Assembly: GCA_947165805.1 (NCBI GenBank)
Contig: CAMVBT010000016.1
Location: forward strand, 1 to 17,071
DNA from: an uncultured Clostridia bacterium
GTDB taxonomy: Bacteria; Bacillota; Clostridia; Oscillospirales; Ruminococcaceae
Direction of reading: 5' to 3'
DNA: 17,071 nt
The first letter of the stretch is position 1; each line of letters begins with the position of its first letter. The notes beneath the pieces were generated by a model that was not told the DNA's origin, made no database searches, and saw only the letters and a program-made list of their open reading frames with translations. Made by a program: the position numbers and the translations under genes. This document shows positions 7,722-14,930 of this stretch, piece after piece.

Positions 7722-8618
7722 TTTGTTCTTTTCTTCCATATTCAGGACGCGTCCCCACGGCACTCTGCCGGCGGGGACGTTTCCGTATTCGGCAAAACGC
7801 GCGGTCCTGTCGCGGCCGGAGTTCCCCCACCTGTCAAAGCCCCCGGGCGAAATGTGACCGCCGTACCCGCAGTCGATGAAGGAGCATTTCCCGAAGTCGC
7901 GCCACGGACGTGCAAGAAATACCGTGCCGTCCTTTACCCCGACCTCGCGGGTGAAGCGGCACTTATTGAACACGAAGCCTGTCTCCTGCTCCGCCGTATG
8001 CGCCGGAGCCGCCGCATAGCCGCCACCGCGGGCGCCGTTCAGCGAGCGTATCTCGCAGCCGTCGAACAATGCGTCCCCGCAGCCGAAAATAAAGTCCACG
8101 TCCCCGGCGATAAGGCAGTTCCGGAATATCTGGCGCATGGGGCCTCCCGCGCGGAGCTGGTCATTCAGGAAGCCGTCATACCTTATTATAAGATCGGGAG
8201 GCATGGGGCCGCAGAACACGGTGTCCTGCGTGGATATGAAGCGGCAGTTCTCCGCGAGGAAGCCGTCCCCGCAGACAGTAAGTGCTATCTCCTGCCCCTT
8301 CTTTTCGGGCGACAGCGCGTCGTTCTCCACGGTGATATCCCGCAGAGTGACCCGCGGCGCAAGAACGGCGGCCGTGTACGAACGGAACGTTATCAGCTCG
8401 GAGCCCTTTTCGTCCAGCTTTCTGGCGCAGTCGTCCCACACTATCCGCGTGTTTTCCGCGGACTCTCCGACGAGCTCTGTGTCCGGGACGCGTACTTCGA
8501 GCTTTTCACGGTATGTTCCCGGAGCGAGGACTATGCGCGTCCCCGGCGAGATACCGGCAAGCACCTCCGCGAGACTTTCCCGCGGCGTTACGTTTATTTC
8601 ATTCATACAAACACTCAT
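7701..8618 (-). CDS. Pectinesterase (pectin methylesterase, CE8 family), probably cytoplasmic
   Basis: A 305-residue right-handed beta-helix enzyme expected to remove methyl esters from pectin or oligogalacturonides. The catalytic set of the family is visible: GQEIAL with Q109 (equivalent to the QAVAL glutamine), STQDTVF with Q131 and D132, GDVDFIFG with the nucleophile-type D175, and ARPW with R237. No signal peptide is seen, so it probably acts inside the cell on imported oligosaccharides, unlike secreted plant and pathogen enzymes. The start ATG at 8616-8618 overlaps the stop of the DUF3737 gene as ATGA, so translation is coupled. An alternative ATG at 8606 has no ribosome binding site. 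The 3' end overlaps the convergent regulator gene by 21 bp. Context with an LplB/YtcP-type importer supports a pectin-use locus. Confidence 0.88.
   Translation of the reverse strand: MSVCMNEINVTPRESLAEVLAGISPGTRIVLAPGTYREKLEVRVPDTELVGESAENTRIVWDDCARKLDEKGSELITFRSYTAAVLAPRVTLRDITVENDALSPEKKGQEIALTVCGDGFLAENCRFISTQDTVFCGPMPPDLIIRYDGFLNDQLRAGGPMRQIFRNCLIAGDVDFIFGCGDALFDGCEIRSLNGARGGGYAAAPAHTAEQETGFVFNKCRFTREVGVKDGTVFLARPWRDFGKCSFIDCGYGGHISPGGFDRWGNSGRDRTARFAEYGNVPAGRVPWGRVLNMEEKNKLLRFFE
7750..7782 (+). terminator. Possible terminator of the regulator gene, inside the convergent pectinesterase gene
   Basis: On the plus strand CGTCCCC (7750-7756) pairs with GGGGACG (7773-7779), with an inner GGCA/TGCC stem, followed by only TTT. 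It lies 28 bp after the regulator stop. The short T tail and its position in coding sequence make this weak. Confidence 0.3.
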
Positions 8619-9466
8619 TCCCGGCTTTTTCCGTTCAGTATTATCTTCGTCCTCGACACGTCCACGCGGTCCTCCTCGAGTATCAGTTCGCCGATGCTGT
8701 CGGCGCGGATAATGCCGCCGGAGGGGTTTATCACGCTGTCGATGCCGCCCGTTATGTCCGCGTCGACCGTCGAATACTCGAACGCGAGCGTGGTATTGAC
8801 AAATCTACAGCGGCGTATCACAAGGTTCTCGATATAGCAAAGCCCCTGCAGGCTCTCTATCGTACAGTCAACAAATGTAAGATCCTTCGAGTTCCAGCCT
8901 ATGTACTCGCCGCTTATATAGCTGTTTTCGACCAGCACGTTCTCGCTGTTCCAAAAGGTGTCCTTCGTGATGAGCCGGGAATTTCTTATCGTGACATTCC
9001 GGACTCCGTCAAAATGGTAGTGCCCGGTCAGCTGCAGGTCATCTATATCCATATCGGAGCAGTTCATGCCGAAATAGTCGCCGTTGGCGGTGACATGGCG
9101 GAGCTTCACATTATGGCAGTCCCAGAGCGTTTCGGGGCCGTCCGGGAAGCTCACGTTCTCCAAAAGCACATCATTGCAGCGGCGGAAGCACTTCGGGGCG
9201 GCGACCGTACTGTCGCGCATCACGATGCGGTCGGTATACCACATCCCGGCTCTCGCTCCGACTGCCACGGTGCAGCCGTGCAGCTTTGCATCATGGCTGT
9301 ACCAGACCGGATAGCGCCAGTTGAACGCGGTATCATACACCTCGATGTTGCCGCTGTGCTTCAGCGGTGATTCTCCGTCGGAGAAAACGGAATCGCGTAT
9401 TCTCAGGTCGTGAGCATGGAACAGAGCGCGTTCGCCCGTAAAACTGCCGTTTGTGATCGTTTCCAT
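8615..9466 (-). CDS. DUF3737 family protein (right-handed beta-helix)
   Basis: A 283-residue protein of the DUF3737 family, which has no established function. It begins METITNGSFTGERALF and is made of repeated short strands of the type 'xVxIxNSxF' (for example VLLENVSF, VTIRNSRL, VLVENSYI, LVIRRCRF), as expected for a parallel beta-helix. I chose the ATG at 9464-9466 because AAAGGAG lies 7 nt before it. A longer frame reaches 9661, but that part covers the promoter and the end of the next operon. The stop overlaps the pectinesterase start as ATGA. A beta-helix fold plus coupling to a pectinesterase suggests a carbohydrate-related role, perhaps binding or processing polygalacturonate, but no catalytic residues can be named. 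Family assignment is fairly sure. Confidence 0.85.
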   Translation of the reverse strand: METITNGSFTGERALFHAHDLRIRDSVFSDGESPLKHSGNIEVYDTAFNWRYPVWYSHDAKLHGCTVAVGARAGMWYTDRIVMRDSTVAAPKCFRRCNDVLLENVSFPDGPETLWDCHNVKLRHVTANGDYFGMNCSDMDIDDLQLTGHYHFDGVRNVTIRNSRLITKDTFWNSENVLVENSYISGEYIGWNSKDLTFVDCTIESLQGLCYIENLVIRRCRFVNTTLAFEYSTVDADITGGIDSVINPSGGIIRADSIGELILEEDRVDVSRTKIILNGKSRE

Positions 9467-9473
9467 TGCCGGG

Positions 9474-9480
9474 CTCCTTT
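9474..9480 (-). promoter_or_regulatory. Ribosome binding site fixing the DUF3737 start
   Basis: AAAGGAG on the minus strand, 7 nt before the ATG at 9464-9466. It places the start downstream of the promoter at 9548-9576 and rules out the longer frame. Confidence 0.8.
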
Positions 9481-9547
9481 CTTCCGCCGGGAAAAGCTTC
9501 GCTGCCGTACCGCGCGGACGGAGCGCGGTGCGGAGTTTACGCTGACA

Positions 9548-9576
9548 AGTATACCACATTTCCCGCCGTATGTCAA
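9548..9576 (-). promoter_or_regulatory. Promoter of the DUF3737-pectinesterase operon
   Basis: On the minus strand a perfect TTGACA (9571-9576), a 17-bp spacer and TATACT (9548-9553). The predicted start is near 9541, with a leader of about 75 nt. The -35 box is 3 bp from a perfect 22-bp palindrome. Confidence 0.8.
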
Positions 9577-9579
9577 ATC

Positions 9580-9601
9580 CGCGGCAGGATATCCTGCCGC
9601 G
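9580..9601. repeat. Perfect 22-bp palindrome between two minus-strand operons
   Basis: Half site CGCGGCAGGAT followed directly by its reverse complement, no mismatch. It lies 16 bp after the stop of the transporter-phosphatase gene and 3 bp before the -35 box of the DUF3737 promoter. As RNA on the minus strand it gives a strong hairpin followed by GATTTG, a poor T tail. As DNA it is a good shape for a dimeric regulator site. It could be a terminator, an operator or both. Confidence 0.6.
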
Positions 9602-9617
9602 AACCGCGCAACAATTC

Positions 9618-11834
9618 TTATATGTAGAATTCTTCCATTGTCTCAAGGCAGAGGCAGGCAAGTCTCCCGCCCTCGAAGCACGCGCCGCAGTCCATCAGGA
9701 TATTCCCGTTCCCGTGAATGATCTCCGGCCTGCCGCTTATCGTGAAGGTCGGAGTATGCCCGGAAATGACATATATGCTGCTGTCCTCGAAGTATCTTTT
9801 CTGCGGGTCTGTACGGTTCCATACGAGCTCCCCGATTGAATAATCCGACAGCCTTCGGTCGGGACGGAAATTCGCAAACCCCGAATGTACCATTATAAAG
9901 CTCTTTTCACCGACGTCCACGACCTCGAACGGCATAAATTCGGACAAATAATCTATCACATCCTTGCGGTCGGATACCGACAGCTTCGCTATACTCTCCA
10001 GCGTGAACGCTCCGCCGTTGCGGAGCCAGTCGCCAAGCAGCGCCTCGACCGGGACAGAAGCGTCCCCCTGTTCGCCGCTGAACATCACATCAAGCACATT
10101 CAGCGCCATGAGCTCATGGTTGCCGATGACCGGGAACACATTCGGGCGCTTCATCATATCCAGAAGTATCTTCGCCGGCTGTTCCCCGCGGTCAACAACA
10201 TCTCCGATGATGTACATATCATCTTCTTCGGAAAAACCGATCAGTTCCAGCATCCCGATGTATTTGTCATACATTCCGTGCAGATCGGACATTACATAAG
10301 TCATTTCGTATCGATCCTCTGTCCGGATATTGTTCCCAGATATCGTGCCCGCGAATATCAGAGCGGAGAACACTCCGGCAATTATGAACGAGACGGTCAT
10401 ATCGAGCGAAAGCCCGATGGGAGCGCTCAGCAGATATGACGAAGTCACGAAAGAGTAGAAAACAAACGGTATCGCGGGCATCCAAACGAACTTCTTCTTT
10501 CCGTGCCGCATGAGGTATATCATTATCGACGAGGTCGCGAATATCGTGAGCGTCTGGTTCGCCCAGCCGAAGTATTTCCATATCGTGTTGAAGCCGTTGG
10601 GGTCGTTCTTCGCCCATATCAGGACGCCGAGAGCGAGCGCGAATATCGGTACCGCGAGCATCATGCGCCTGCCGACCGACTTCTGCTTTATGTGAAAGGT
10701 CTCGGAGATCATCAGACGAAGCGAGCGCAGCGCTGTATCTCCCGAGGTCACCGGTAAAATGATAACACCGATTATCGCGATGATGCCGCCGATATCGCCG
10801 AGCATATTCCGGCAGATGACGCCGACGACGCTCGTCGGGGATATCTGCGTCAGTACGCCGTCCACGCTTGTGAAGTAGCCCCAGCCCGTTTCCGTGAGCT
10901 GCATGGTGATGCCCGCGCTCTCCGCGCCTACACCGATGACCGCCATTGTTCCGGCAGCCCATACCATTGCGATGAAGCCCTCGCAGATCATCATATTGTA
11001 GAATGCCATTCTGCCGTGCTTCTCGCTTTCGAGGGTGCGGGAAACAAGCGCGGTCTGCGAGCCGTGAAATCCCGACATTATGCCGCACGCCACGGTCACG
11101 AAGAAAGCGGGAATGAAGTTCTGGCTGCGGAAATACGCGCCGAAATCAAAGCCGCCGAGCGTCCAGTCGCCGAAAACTTCCGCAAGCTGATGACCTCCCG
11201 CGAACAGCATTACAAAGATGCCGACTGCGGAGAGGATAAGCACAGCGCCGAAGACCGGGTACACCTTTCCGATTATCTTGTCTATCGGAAGGACTGTCGC
11301 TATCAGATAATACACGAAGATAACACCGTAGATTATCCATGTCGAAGCCTCCCCGGCAGTGCCGCCGAAGCCGAAAAGCTGCGTCGCGGCGATATCGCCG
11401 GGCGTATAAACGAACACCACTCCGCACAGGAACAGCGTCAGACACACAAAGCCCGTGAAGAACCAGAAAACGCCCTTCGGCAGGTGCCGCTTTATCATTT
11501 CCGGCATCTGTATGCCGCCCTCGCGGGTGCAGATCATGCCGTTGAAGTAGTCGTGCATAGCGCCGCCGATGACGCAGCCTATCGGGATAGTGATGAACGC
11601 TATCGGGCCGAACAGTATGCCCTGTATCGGACCGAGTATCGGACCCGTTCCCGCTATGTTGAGCAGGTTCACAAGGCTGTTCTTCCAGCGCTTCATCGGA
11701 ACGTAGTCAACGCCGTCCTCCTGCGCGTAGGCGGGAGTTTTTCTGTCGTCCGGCGAGAATACTTTCTCGCATAAACCGCCGTACAGGAAGCCGCCGGCTA
11801 TAAGTATAACAAATCCTATTATCAGAGTGATCAT
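9618..11834 (-). CDS. CstA-type carbon starvation transporter fused in frame to a PPP-family phosphatase
   Basis: A 738-residue frame in two parts. Residues 1 to about 505 are a CstA-family membrane protein (carbon starvation / peptide or pyruvate uptake family) with many hydrophobic helices and the family motifs AGTGPILGP (61-69) and HDYFNG (94-99). Residues 511-738 are a complete metallophosphatase of the PPP/ApaH-like type: SDLHG (D517, H519), GDVVDRG (544-550), GNHE (571-574), MVHSG (H650) and SGHTPT (H693). The linker (NNIRTEDRYE) is very short. An internal ATG at 10302-10304 has AGAGGA 10 nt before it, so the phosphatase could also be made alone. A one-base shift would end CstA at the TGA of an ATGA overlap, so the fusion may come from an indel or sequencing error. 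The start at 11834 follows GAGGAGA and lies 13 bp after the NagZ-like gene. Confidence 0.85.
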   Translation of the reverse strand: MITLIIGFVILIAGGFLYGGLCEKVFSPDDRKTPAYAQEDGVDYVPMKRWKNSLVNLLNIAGTGPILGPIQGILFGPIAFITIPIGCVIGGAMHDYFNGMICTREGGIQMPEMIKRHLPKGVFWFFTGFVCLTLFLCGVVFVYTPGDIAATQLFGFGGTAGEASTWIIYGVIFVYYLIATVLPIDKIIGKVYPVFGAVLILSAVGIFVMLFAGGHQLAEVFGDWTLGGFDFGAYFRSQNFIPAFFVTVACGIMSGFHGSQTALVSRTLESEKHGRMAFYNMMICEGFIAMVWAAGTMAVIGVGAESAGITMQLTETGWGYFTSVDGVLTQISPTSVVGVICRNMLGDIGGIIAIIGVIILPVTSGDTALRSLRLMISETFHIKQKSVGRRMMLAVPIFALALGVLIWAKNDPNGFNTIWKYFGWANQTLTIFATSSIMIYLMRHGKKKFVWMPAIPFVFYSFVTSSYLLSAPIGLSLDMTVSFIIAGVFSALIFAGTISGNNIRTEDRYEMTYVMSDLHGMYDKYIGMLELIGFSEEDDMYIIGDVVDRGEQPAKILLDMMKRPNVFPVIGNHELMALNVLDVMFSGEQGDASVPVEALLGDWLRNGGAFTLESIAKLSVSDRKDVIDYLSEFMPFEVVDVGEKSFIMVHSGFANFRPDRRLSDYSIGELVWNRTDPQKRYFEDSSIYVISGHTPTFTISGRPEIIHGNGNILMDCGACFEGGRLACLCLETMEEFYI
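10315..10320 (-). promoter_or_regulatory. Possible internal ribosome binding site before the phosphatase part
   Basis: AGAGGA on the minus strand, 10 nt before an in-frame ATG (10302-10304) that would begin MTYVMSDLHG, the natural start of a free-standing phosphatase of 228 residues. It suggests recent origin from two genes, or production of both fused and free forms. Confidence 0.45.
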
Positions 11835-11847
11835 TTATCTCATCTCC

Positions 11848-13866
11848 TCAGTATGTCAGCCCATATCCTATCGGGTAGAGTATCTCGTCGGTGTACTTCG
11901 TGTTTTCGTCGAGCTCCGGTACATCGACGGGCAGCTTTCCCGTCGGTTTGTTTCCGCCGAATACTGTCATCAGCGCCGCGGGATAATTCACGCCGTAAGC
12001 TTTCGTTTCTCCGTTGTACTCCGTCGGTATCTCGGGCATGTCCTGTGCGCAGTAAACGCAGAGGAGCGCATCAGCGGCAGTGTATCTTGCTGCATCGTAG
12101 GGGAGCTGCATACTCAGCACGACCACCTTTTTTCCAAGCCTGTGCGCAGTCTCAATAAGCTCGTCGGCAAACACCGCCTGCCAGCCCTTTTCGCTTGACG
12201 CGTCCATATTCGGGAGTTTGTATGTCTCGACCGCGAGTATAACAGCTTCGGAATCGCTTATCATATCTTCAAACTCCGCCGCGCTTTTTTCGGTTACGCA
12301 GTGACAATCCGCGGTAACGCTTTCCGGTACAGTTTCATGCGCTTTGAGCCTATCGAGCACGAAAGTCATGATGTTCTCCTCGCCCTCATAAGGATAGAAG
12401 AATGCTACTTTTCCGCCGTCCTGCATTTTCAGCGGAAGTGTGTTGTCGTCGTTCTTTATCAGCGTTATCGCTTTTTGGGCGTTGCTAAGCTCCCAATCGT
12501 GCTGTCTAAACGAACCGACGATCTCTTTTGCTTGTTTTACTGCTTCGTCGGTATTGATCGGCTTGTTAAACAGCCCCTTTTCTATTTTCAGCGAGATTAT
12601 CCTCATCACGGAATCGTCTATCTGCGATTCGGGAATACGTCCGTCCTTCACCGCGCCGGCAACGTCAGAGATATACTTTCCTATCGCCTCGGCGCTCGCG
12701 TCGTCAAGGATAAACAGCGGTTCGAGCAGGATATCGACGTCCGCGTTTATCGCAAGCACTGCCGCGTCAACAGGATCGAAATTCACCTTTATCGCGTCCA
12801 TCTGCATAGCGTCCGTTATAACTACTCCGTCAAATCCGAGGTCCCCGCGGAGTATGTCGGTTATGATCGTTTTCGAGAGCGTCGCGGGAAGATATATCTC
12901 CTCTCCGCTGTCCTTCGATGTATATGTCTGCGTTTCTATCTGCGGGAACTGGATATGCGCGGTCATCACCATATCCGCGGTCTCCGCTGCCGCCGCGAAC
13001 GGCACGAGCTCGAACGCTTTCAGCTCATCAAGCGATTTATCAACGAGCGGCAGTCCCGTGTGGCTGTCGGTGTCGGTGTCGCCGTGTCCCGGGAAATGCT
13101 TCATCGTGGTGATTACGCCTTCGTATTCAAGTCCCTTGATATACGCGGTACCGAGCTTTGCGACAAGCGCGGGATCGGACGAGAACGAACGCACGCCGAT
13201 AATGGGATTGGCGGGGTTGCTGTTCACGTCCAGAACGGGCGCGAAATCGTTGTTTATGCCGAGCGCGTAAAGTTCTCTGCCAATTATCGCGGCGTTATCA
13301 CAAGCCGTCTCTGTATCGCCGGCCGCGCCGAGCGCCATATTGCCGCAGGTCTTTGTTCCCGTGACAAGGCGCGTGATATCGCCGCCCTCCTGATCGGCGG
13401 ATATTAACATCGGTATGCCCGGTTCGCTCGCGAGCGCCGCAGCCTGTATCTCGGCGGTAAGGCGCACGGCCTGCTCCGTGCCGGTTATGTTCTTGCCGAA
13501 CAGCGTGATGCCGCCGAAATCGTACTTCGTGAGCAGAGCTTTCTGCTTGTCATTGAGCGCGGTCGTGTTCTCTGTACTGTCCCCGTCGCTCCAGTACTGA
13601 AGGGATATGGAAAGCATCTGCGCGATCTTCTGCTCGAGCGTCATTCCGGAAATGATGTTTTCCGCCTGCTCACGGACAGGCTTCTCCGTCCCCTCTGTTG
13701 TTATGACAGGCTCGGAAGCTCCCGCCGTCGTGGTCTGCACCGTTTCCTGTGCTGCCCCCGCGTTTTCCGAAGCACTCTCCGTCTTTGCGGGCGCGGTATT
13801 GCAGCCGGAAAGCGCAAGCACCGAGACTGCGCATATTGCCGCTATGATCTTTCTTGTTTTTGTCAT
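11848..13866 (-). CDS. Beta-N-acetylglucosaminidase lipoprotein, GH3 family, NagZ type
   Basis: A 672-residue two-domain glycoside hydrolase like Bacillus NagZ (YbbD, about 640 residues), which releases N-acetylglucosamine from cell-wall muropeptides outside the membrane. Residues 1-22 are a lipoprotein signal (lipobox LSGC, Cys22), followed by a Thr/Ser/Ala-rich linker to about residue 62. The GH3 barrel carries SADQEGG (157-162), KHFPGHGDTDTDSH (256-269, with the Asp-His acid/base pair ending at H269) and VITDAMQM (nucleophile D352). The C-terminal alpha-beta domain runs from about residue 440. The usual family sequence at the nucleophile is TDD or SDD, here TDA, and the nucleophilic Asp itself is kept. 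AAAGGAG precedes the ATG at 13864-13866. It is 13 bp from the CstA-like gene in one operon, which suggests cell-wall recycling tied to uptake of released products or to starvation. Confidence 0.92.
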   Translation of the reverse strand: MTKTRKIIAAICAVSVLALSGCNTAPAKTESASENAGAAQETVQTTTAGASEPVITTEGTEKPVREQAENIISGMTLEQKIAQMLSISLQYWSDGDSTENTTALNDKQKALLTKYDFGGITLFGKNITGTEQAVRLTAEIQAAALASEPGIPMLISADQEGGDITRLVTGTKTCGNMALGAAGDTETACDNAAIIGRELYALGINNDFAPVLDVNSNPANPIIGVRSFSSDPALVAKLGTAYIKGLEYEGVITTMKHFPGHGDTDTDSHTGLPLVDKSLDELKAFELVPFAAAAETADMVMTAHIQFPQIETQTYTSKDSGEEIYLPATLSKTIITDILRGDLGFDGVVITDAMQMDAIKVNFDPVDAAVLAINADVDILLEPLFILDDASAEAIGKYISDVAGAVKDGRIPESQIDDSVMRIISLKIEKGLFNKPINTDEAVKQAKEIVGSFRQHDWELSNAQKAITLIKNDDNTLPLKMQDGGKVAFFYPYEGEENIMTFVLDRLKAHETVPESVTADCHCVTEKSAAEFEDMISDSEAVILAVETYKLPNMDASSEKGWQAVFADELIETAHRLGKKVVVLSMQLPYDAARYTAADALLCVYCAQDMPEIPTEYNGETKAYGVNYPAALMTVFGGNKPTGKLPVDVPELDENTKYTDEILYPIGYGLTY

Positions 13867-14014
13867 CGGTCTTCTCCTTTGAGACCGCTTTTAAGCCTCA
13901 GACATCTACAAAACGCCTCTGTCCGCTTATCACGGAGCATCTTGTCTTACATTCTCTTTCTGCACAGTGTTTATGACCGTAAAAACCTTAAATGCCTATA
14001 CAAAATGTATGGTA

Positions 14015-14107
14015 TCACAACACGCGCAACAAAAGTGCAACAACGCAGGGCCTCCTTTGCTTCATACTGACGCGTTTCCGGAACGCCGCGAGTCCGCTTG
14101 TCTTCAT
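14015..14107 (-). other. Small open frame in the NagZ leader (30 codons), doubtful
   Basis: In the leader of about 250 nt of the NagZ operon, a frame of 30 codons starts with an ATG only about 7 nt after the predicted transcription start. It has a second in-frame ATG at 14063-14065 and ends with a short hydrophobic run (VVALLLRVL). No good ribosome binding site precedes either start. It could be a leader peptide, but chance is just as likely. Confidence 0.15.
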
Positions 14108-14120
14108 CTCAATTATACTA

Positions 14121-14149
14121 ATTATAGCACATCACCGCTGAATTTTCAA
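14121..14149 (-). promoter_or_regulatory. Promoter of the NagZ-CstA operon
   Basis: On the minus strand TTGAAA (14144-14149), a 17-bp spacer and TATAAT (14121-14126). A second TATAAT follows at 14112-14117 without a matching -35. The predicted start is near 14114, leaving a long leader of about 250 nt up to the ATG at 13866, in which I see short inverted repeats (for example ATACA/TGTAT at about 13998-14010) but no known riboswitch. Confidence 0.75.
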
Positions 14150-14188
14150 GACTTTTTGCGCTTGTCAGATATGCAGGGAACAACAAAC

Positions 14189-14214
14189 GCCCGCGGAGAC
14201 AATCCCCCGCGGGC
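14189..14214 (-). terminator. Rho-independent terminator of the four-gene operon
   Basis: An 8-bp GC stem, GCCCGCGG (14189-14196) with CCGCGGGC (14207-14214), and a 10-nt loop. On the minus strand it is followed by GTTTGTTGTT, on the plus strand by TGCTTTTG. It lies 33 bp after the stop of the FliD-like gene and before the NagZ promoter, so it separates the two minus-strand operons. Confidence 0.7.
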
Positions 14215-14247
14215 TGCTTTTGTGATCTGTGTTTTGTAAAGGCTGTG

Positions 14248-14916
14248 TCAAATCCATTTATTGAACAGATACCCGGCAAGCACGCCGTTTCGTGATGTAC
14301 CGGCATAGCCGAACGGATCGTTCTTCGAGTAGCCGCCGTAGCTCGTTGCCGCTTCGGTGTACTCGAATTTTGAAACGCTGACAGCCTGCGATACCGCCGC
14401 ACCCGTGAAATCCGACGAGCGGCCGAATGTGCGGTCTATCGCCTTGTCATCGGCTGACATGAACGTTTCCTTGTCGAGCGTAAGGCTTCCGTCCTTTGCG
14501 ACAGTGACTCCGGCATCTTCGAGTGTTCCGGAATATGCCCTCGCGGTGTTCGCCATGACCGCAGTCCTGCCCGAAACAAAGCCGCTGCGGGAGCTCTTAA
14601 CGGACGAATAAAGCTCGTTGTAGCTGTCAACAAAGTCCTTTGCGGCGCTGTACGCTTTCTCGCGGTCAAGAGTACCGGTCTTTGCGTCTGTCTGCATCGC
14701 CTTGTTTAGTGCCGACACGGAGGCTGCAACACCGGAGACCGCTTCGTTCAGCCTGCCCGCGCTCGTGCCGGAATATGTATTGCTCTGATACGCCTTCCGA
14801 GCCGCATTAGCGCTGTTGGACTTCGCGGAGAGCTGCTTGTTCACGCTCAGACGGCTGCGGTTATACAGCGACGAATGACGATAGGGCGCAAAACGGCTCA
14901 ATCCGTAGTTTCTCAT
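14248..14916 (-). CDS. Protein with similarity to the C-terminal part of flagellar cap protein FliD
   Basis: A 222-residue protein, last gene of the four-gene operon. The start ATG at 14914-14916 follows an unusually strong GGGGAGGTGAG; the GTG at 14934 is not needed. Residues 1-55 are basic and rich in Ser, Asn, Tyr and Arg. Residues about 88-170 resemble the FliD C-terminal domain: KDFVDSYNELYSSV, then a helical stretch, then LEDAGVTVAKDGSLTLDKETF, matching the family pattern 'LxxxGIxxxxDGxLxLDxxxF', with DRTFG in place of the usual 'xxLF'. The tail is rich in Gly, Tyr and Ser. FliD is normally 400-700 residues with an N-terminal D0/D1 region and a hook-binding part, which are missing here. 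Without flagellar genes in the window, a true filament cap role is not supported. It may be an export-related or surface protein. Similarity is by eye and moderate. Confidence 0.7.
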   Translation of the reverse strand: MRNYGLSRFAPYRHSSLYNRSRLSVNKQLSAKSNSANAARKAYQSNTYSGTSAGRLNEAVSGVAASVSALNKAMQTDAKTGTLDREKAYSAAKDFVDSYNELYSSVKSSRSGFVSGRTAVMANTARAYSGTLEDAGVTVAKDGSLTLDKETFMSADDKAIDRTFGRSSDFTGAAVSQAVSVSKFEYTEAATSYGGYSKNDPFGYAGTSRNGVLAGYLFNKWI

Positions 14917-14919
14917 TCT

Positions 14920-14930
14920 CTCACCTCCCC
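14920..14930 (-). promoter_or_regulatory. Ribosome binding site fixing the FliD-like start
   Basis: GGGGAGGTGAG on the minus strand, with the GGAGG core 7 nt before the ATG at 14914-14916. It overlaps the end of the previous gene, so the two are coupled. Confidence 0.8.

Noticed and set aside
9467..9661. N-terminal extension of the DUF3737 frame
   Set aside because: It would include the promoter, the palindrome and the end of the next operon. The start at 9466 has AAAGGAG and gives the usual family N-terminus.
12301..13407. Plus-strand open frames opposite the NagZ-like gene
   Set aside because: They overlap a gene with all GH3 catalytic motifs intact and show no domain of their own.
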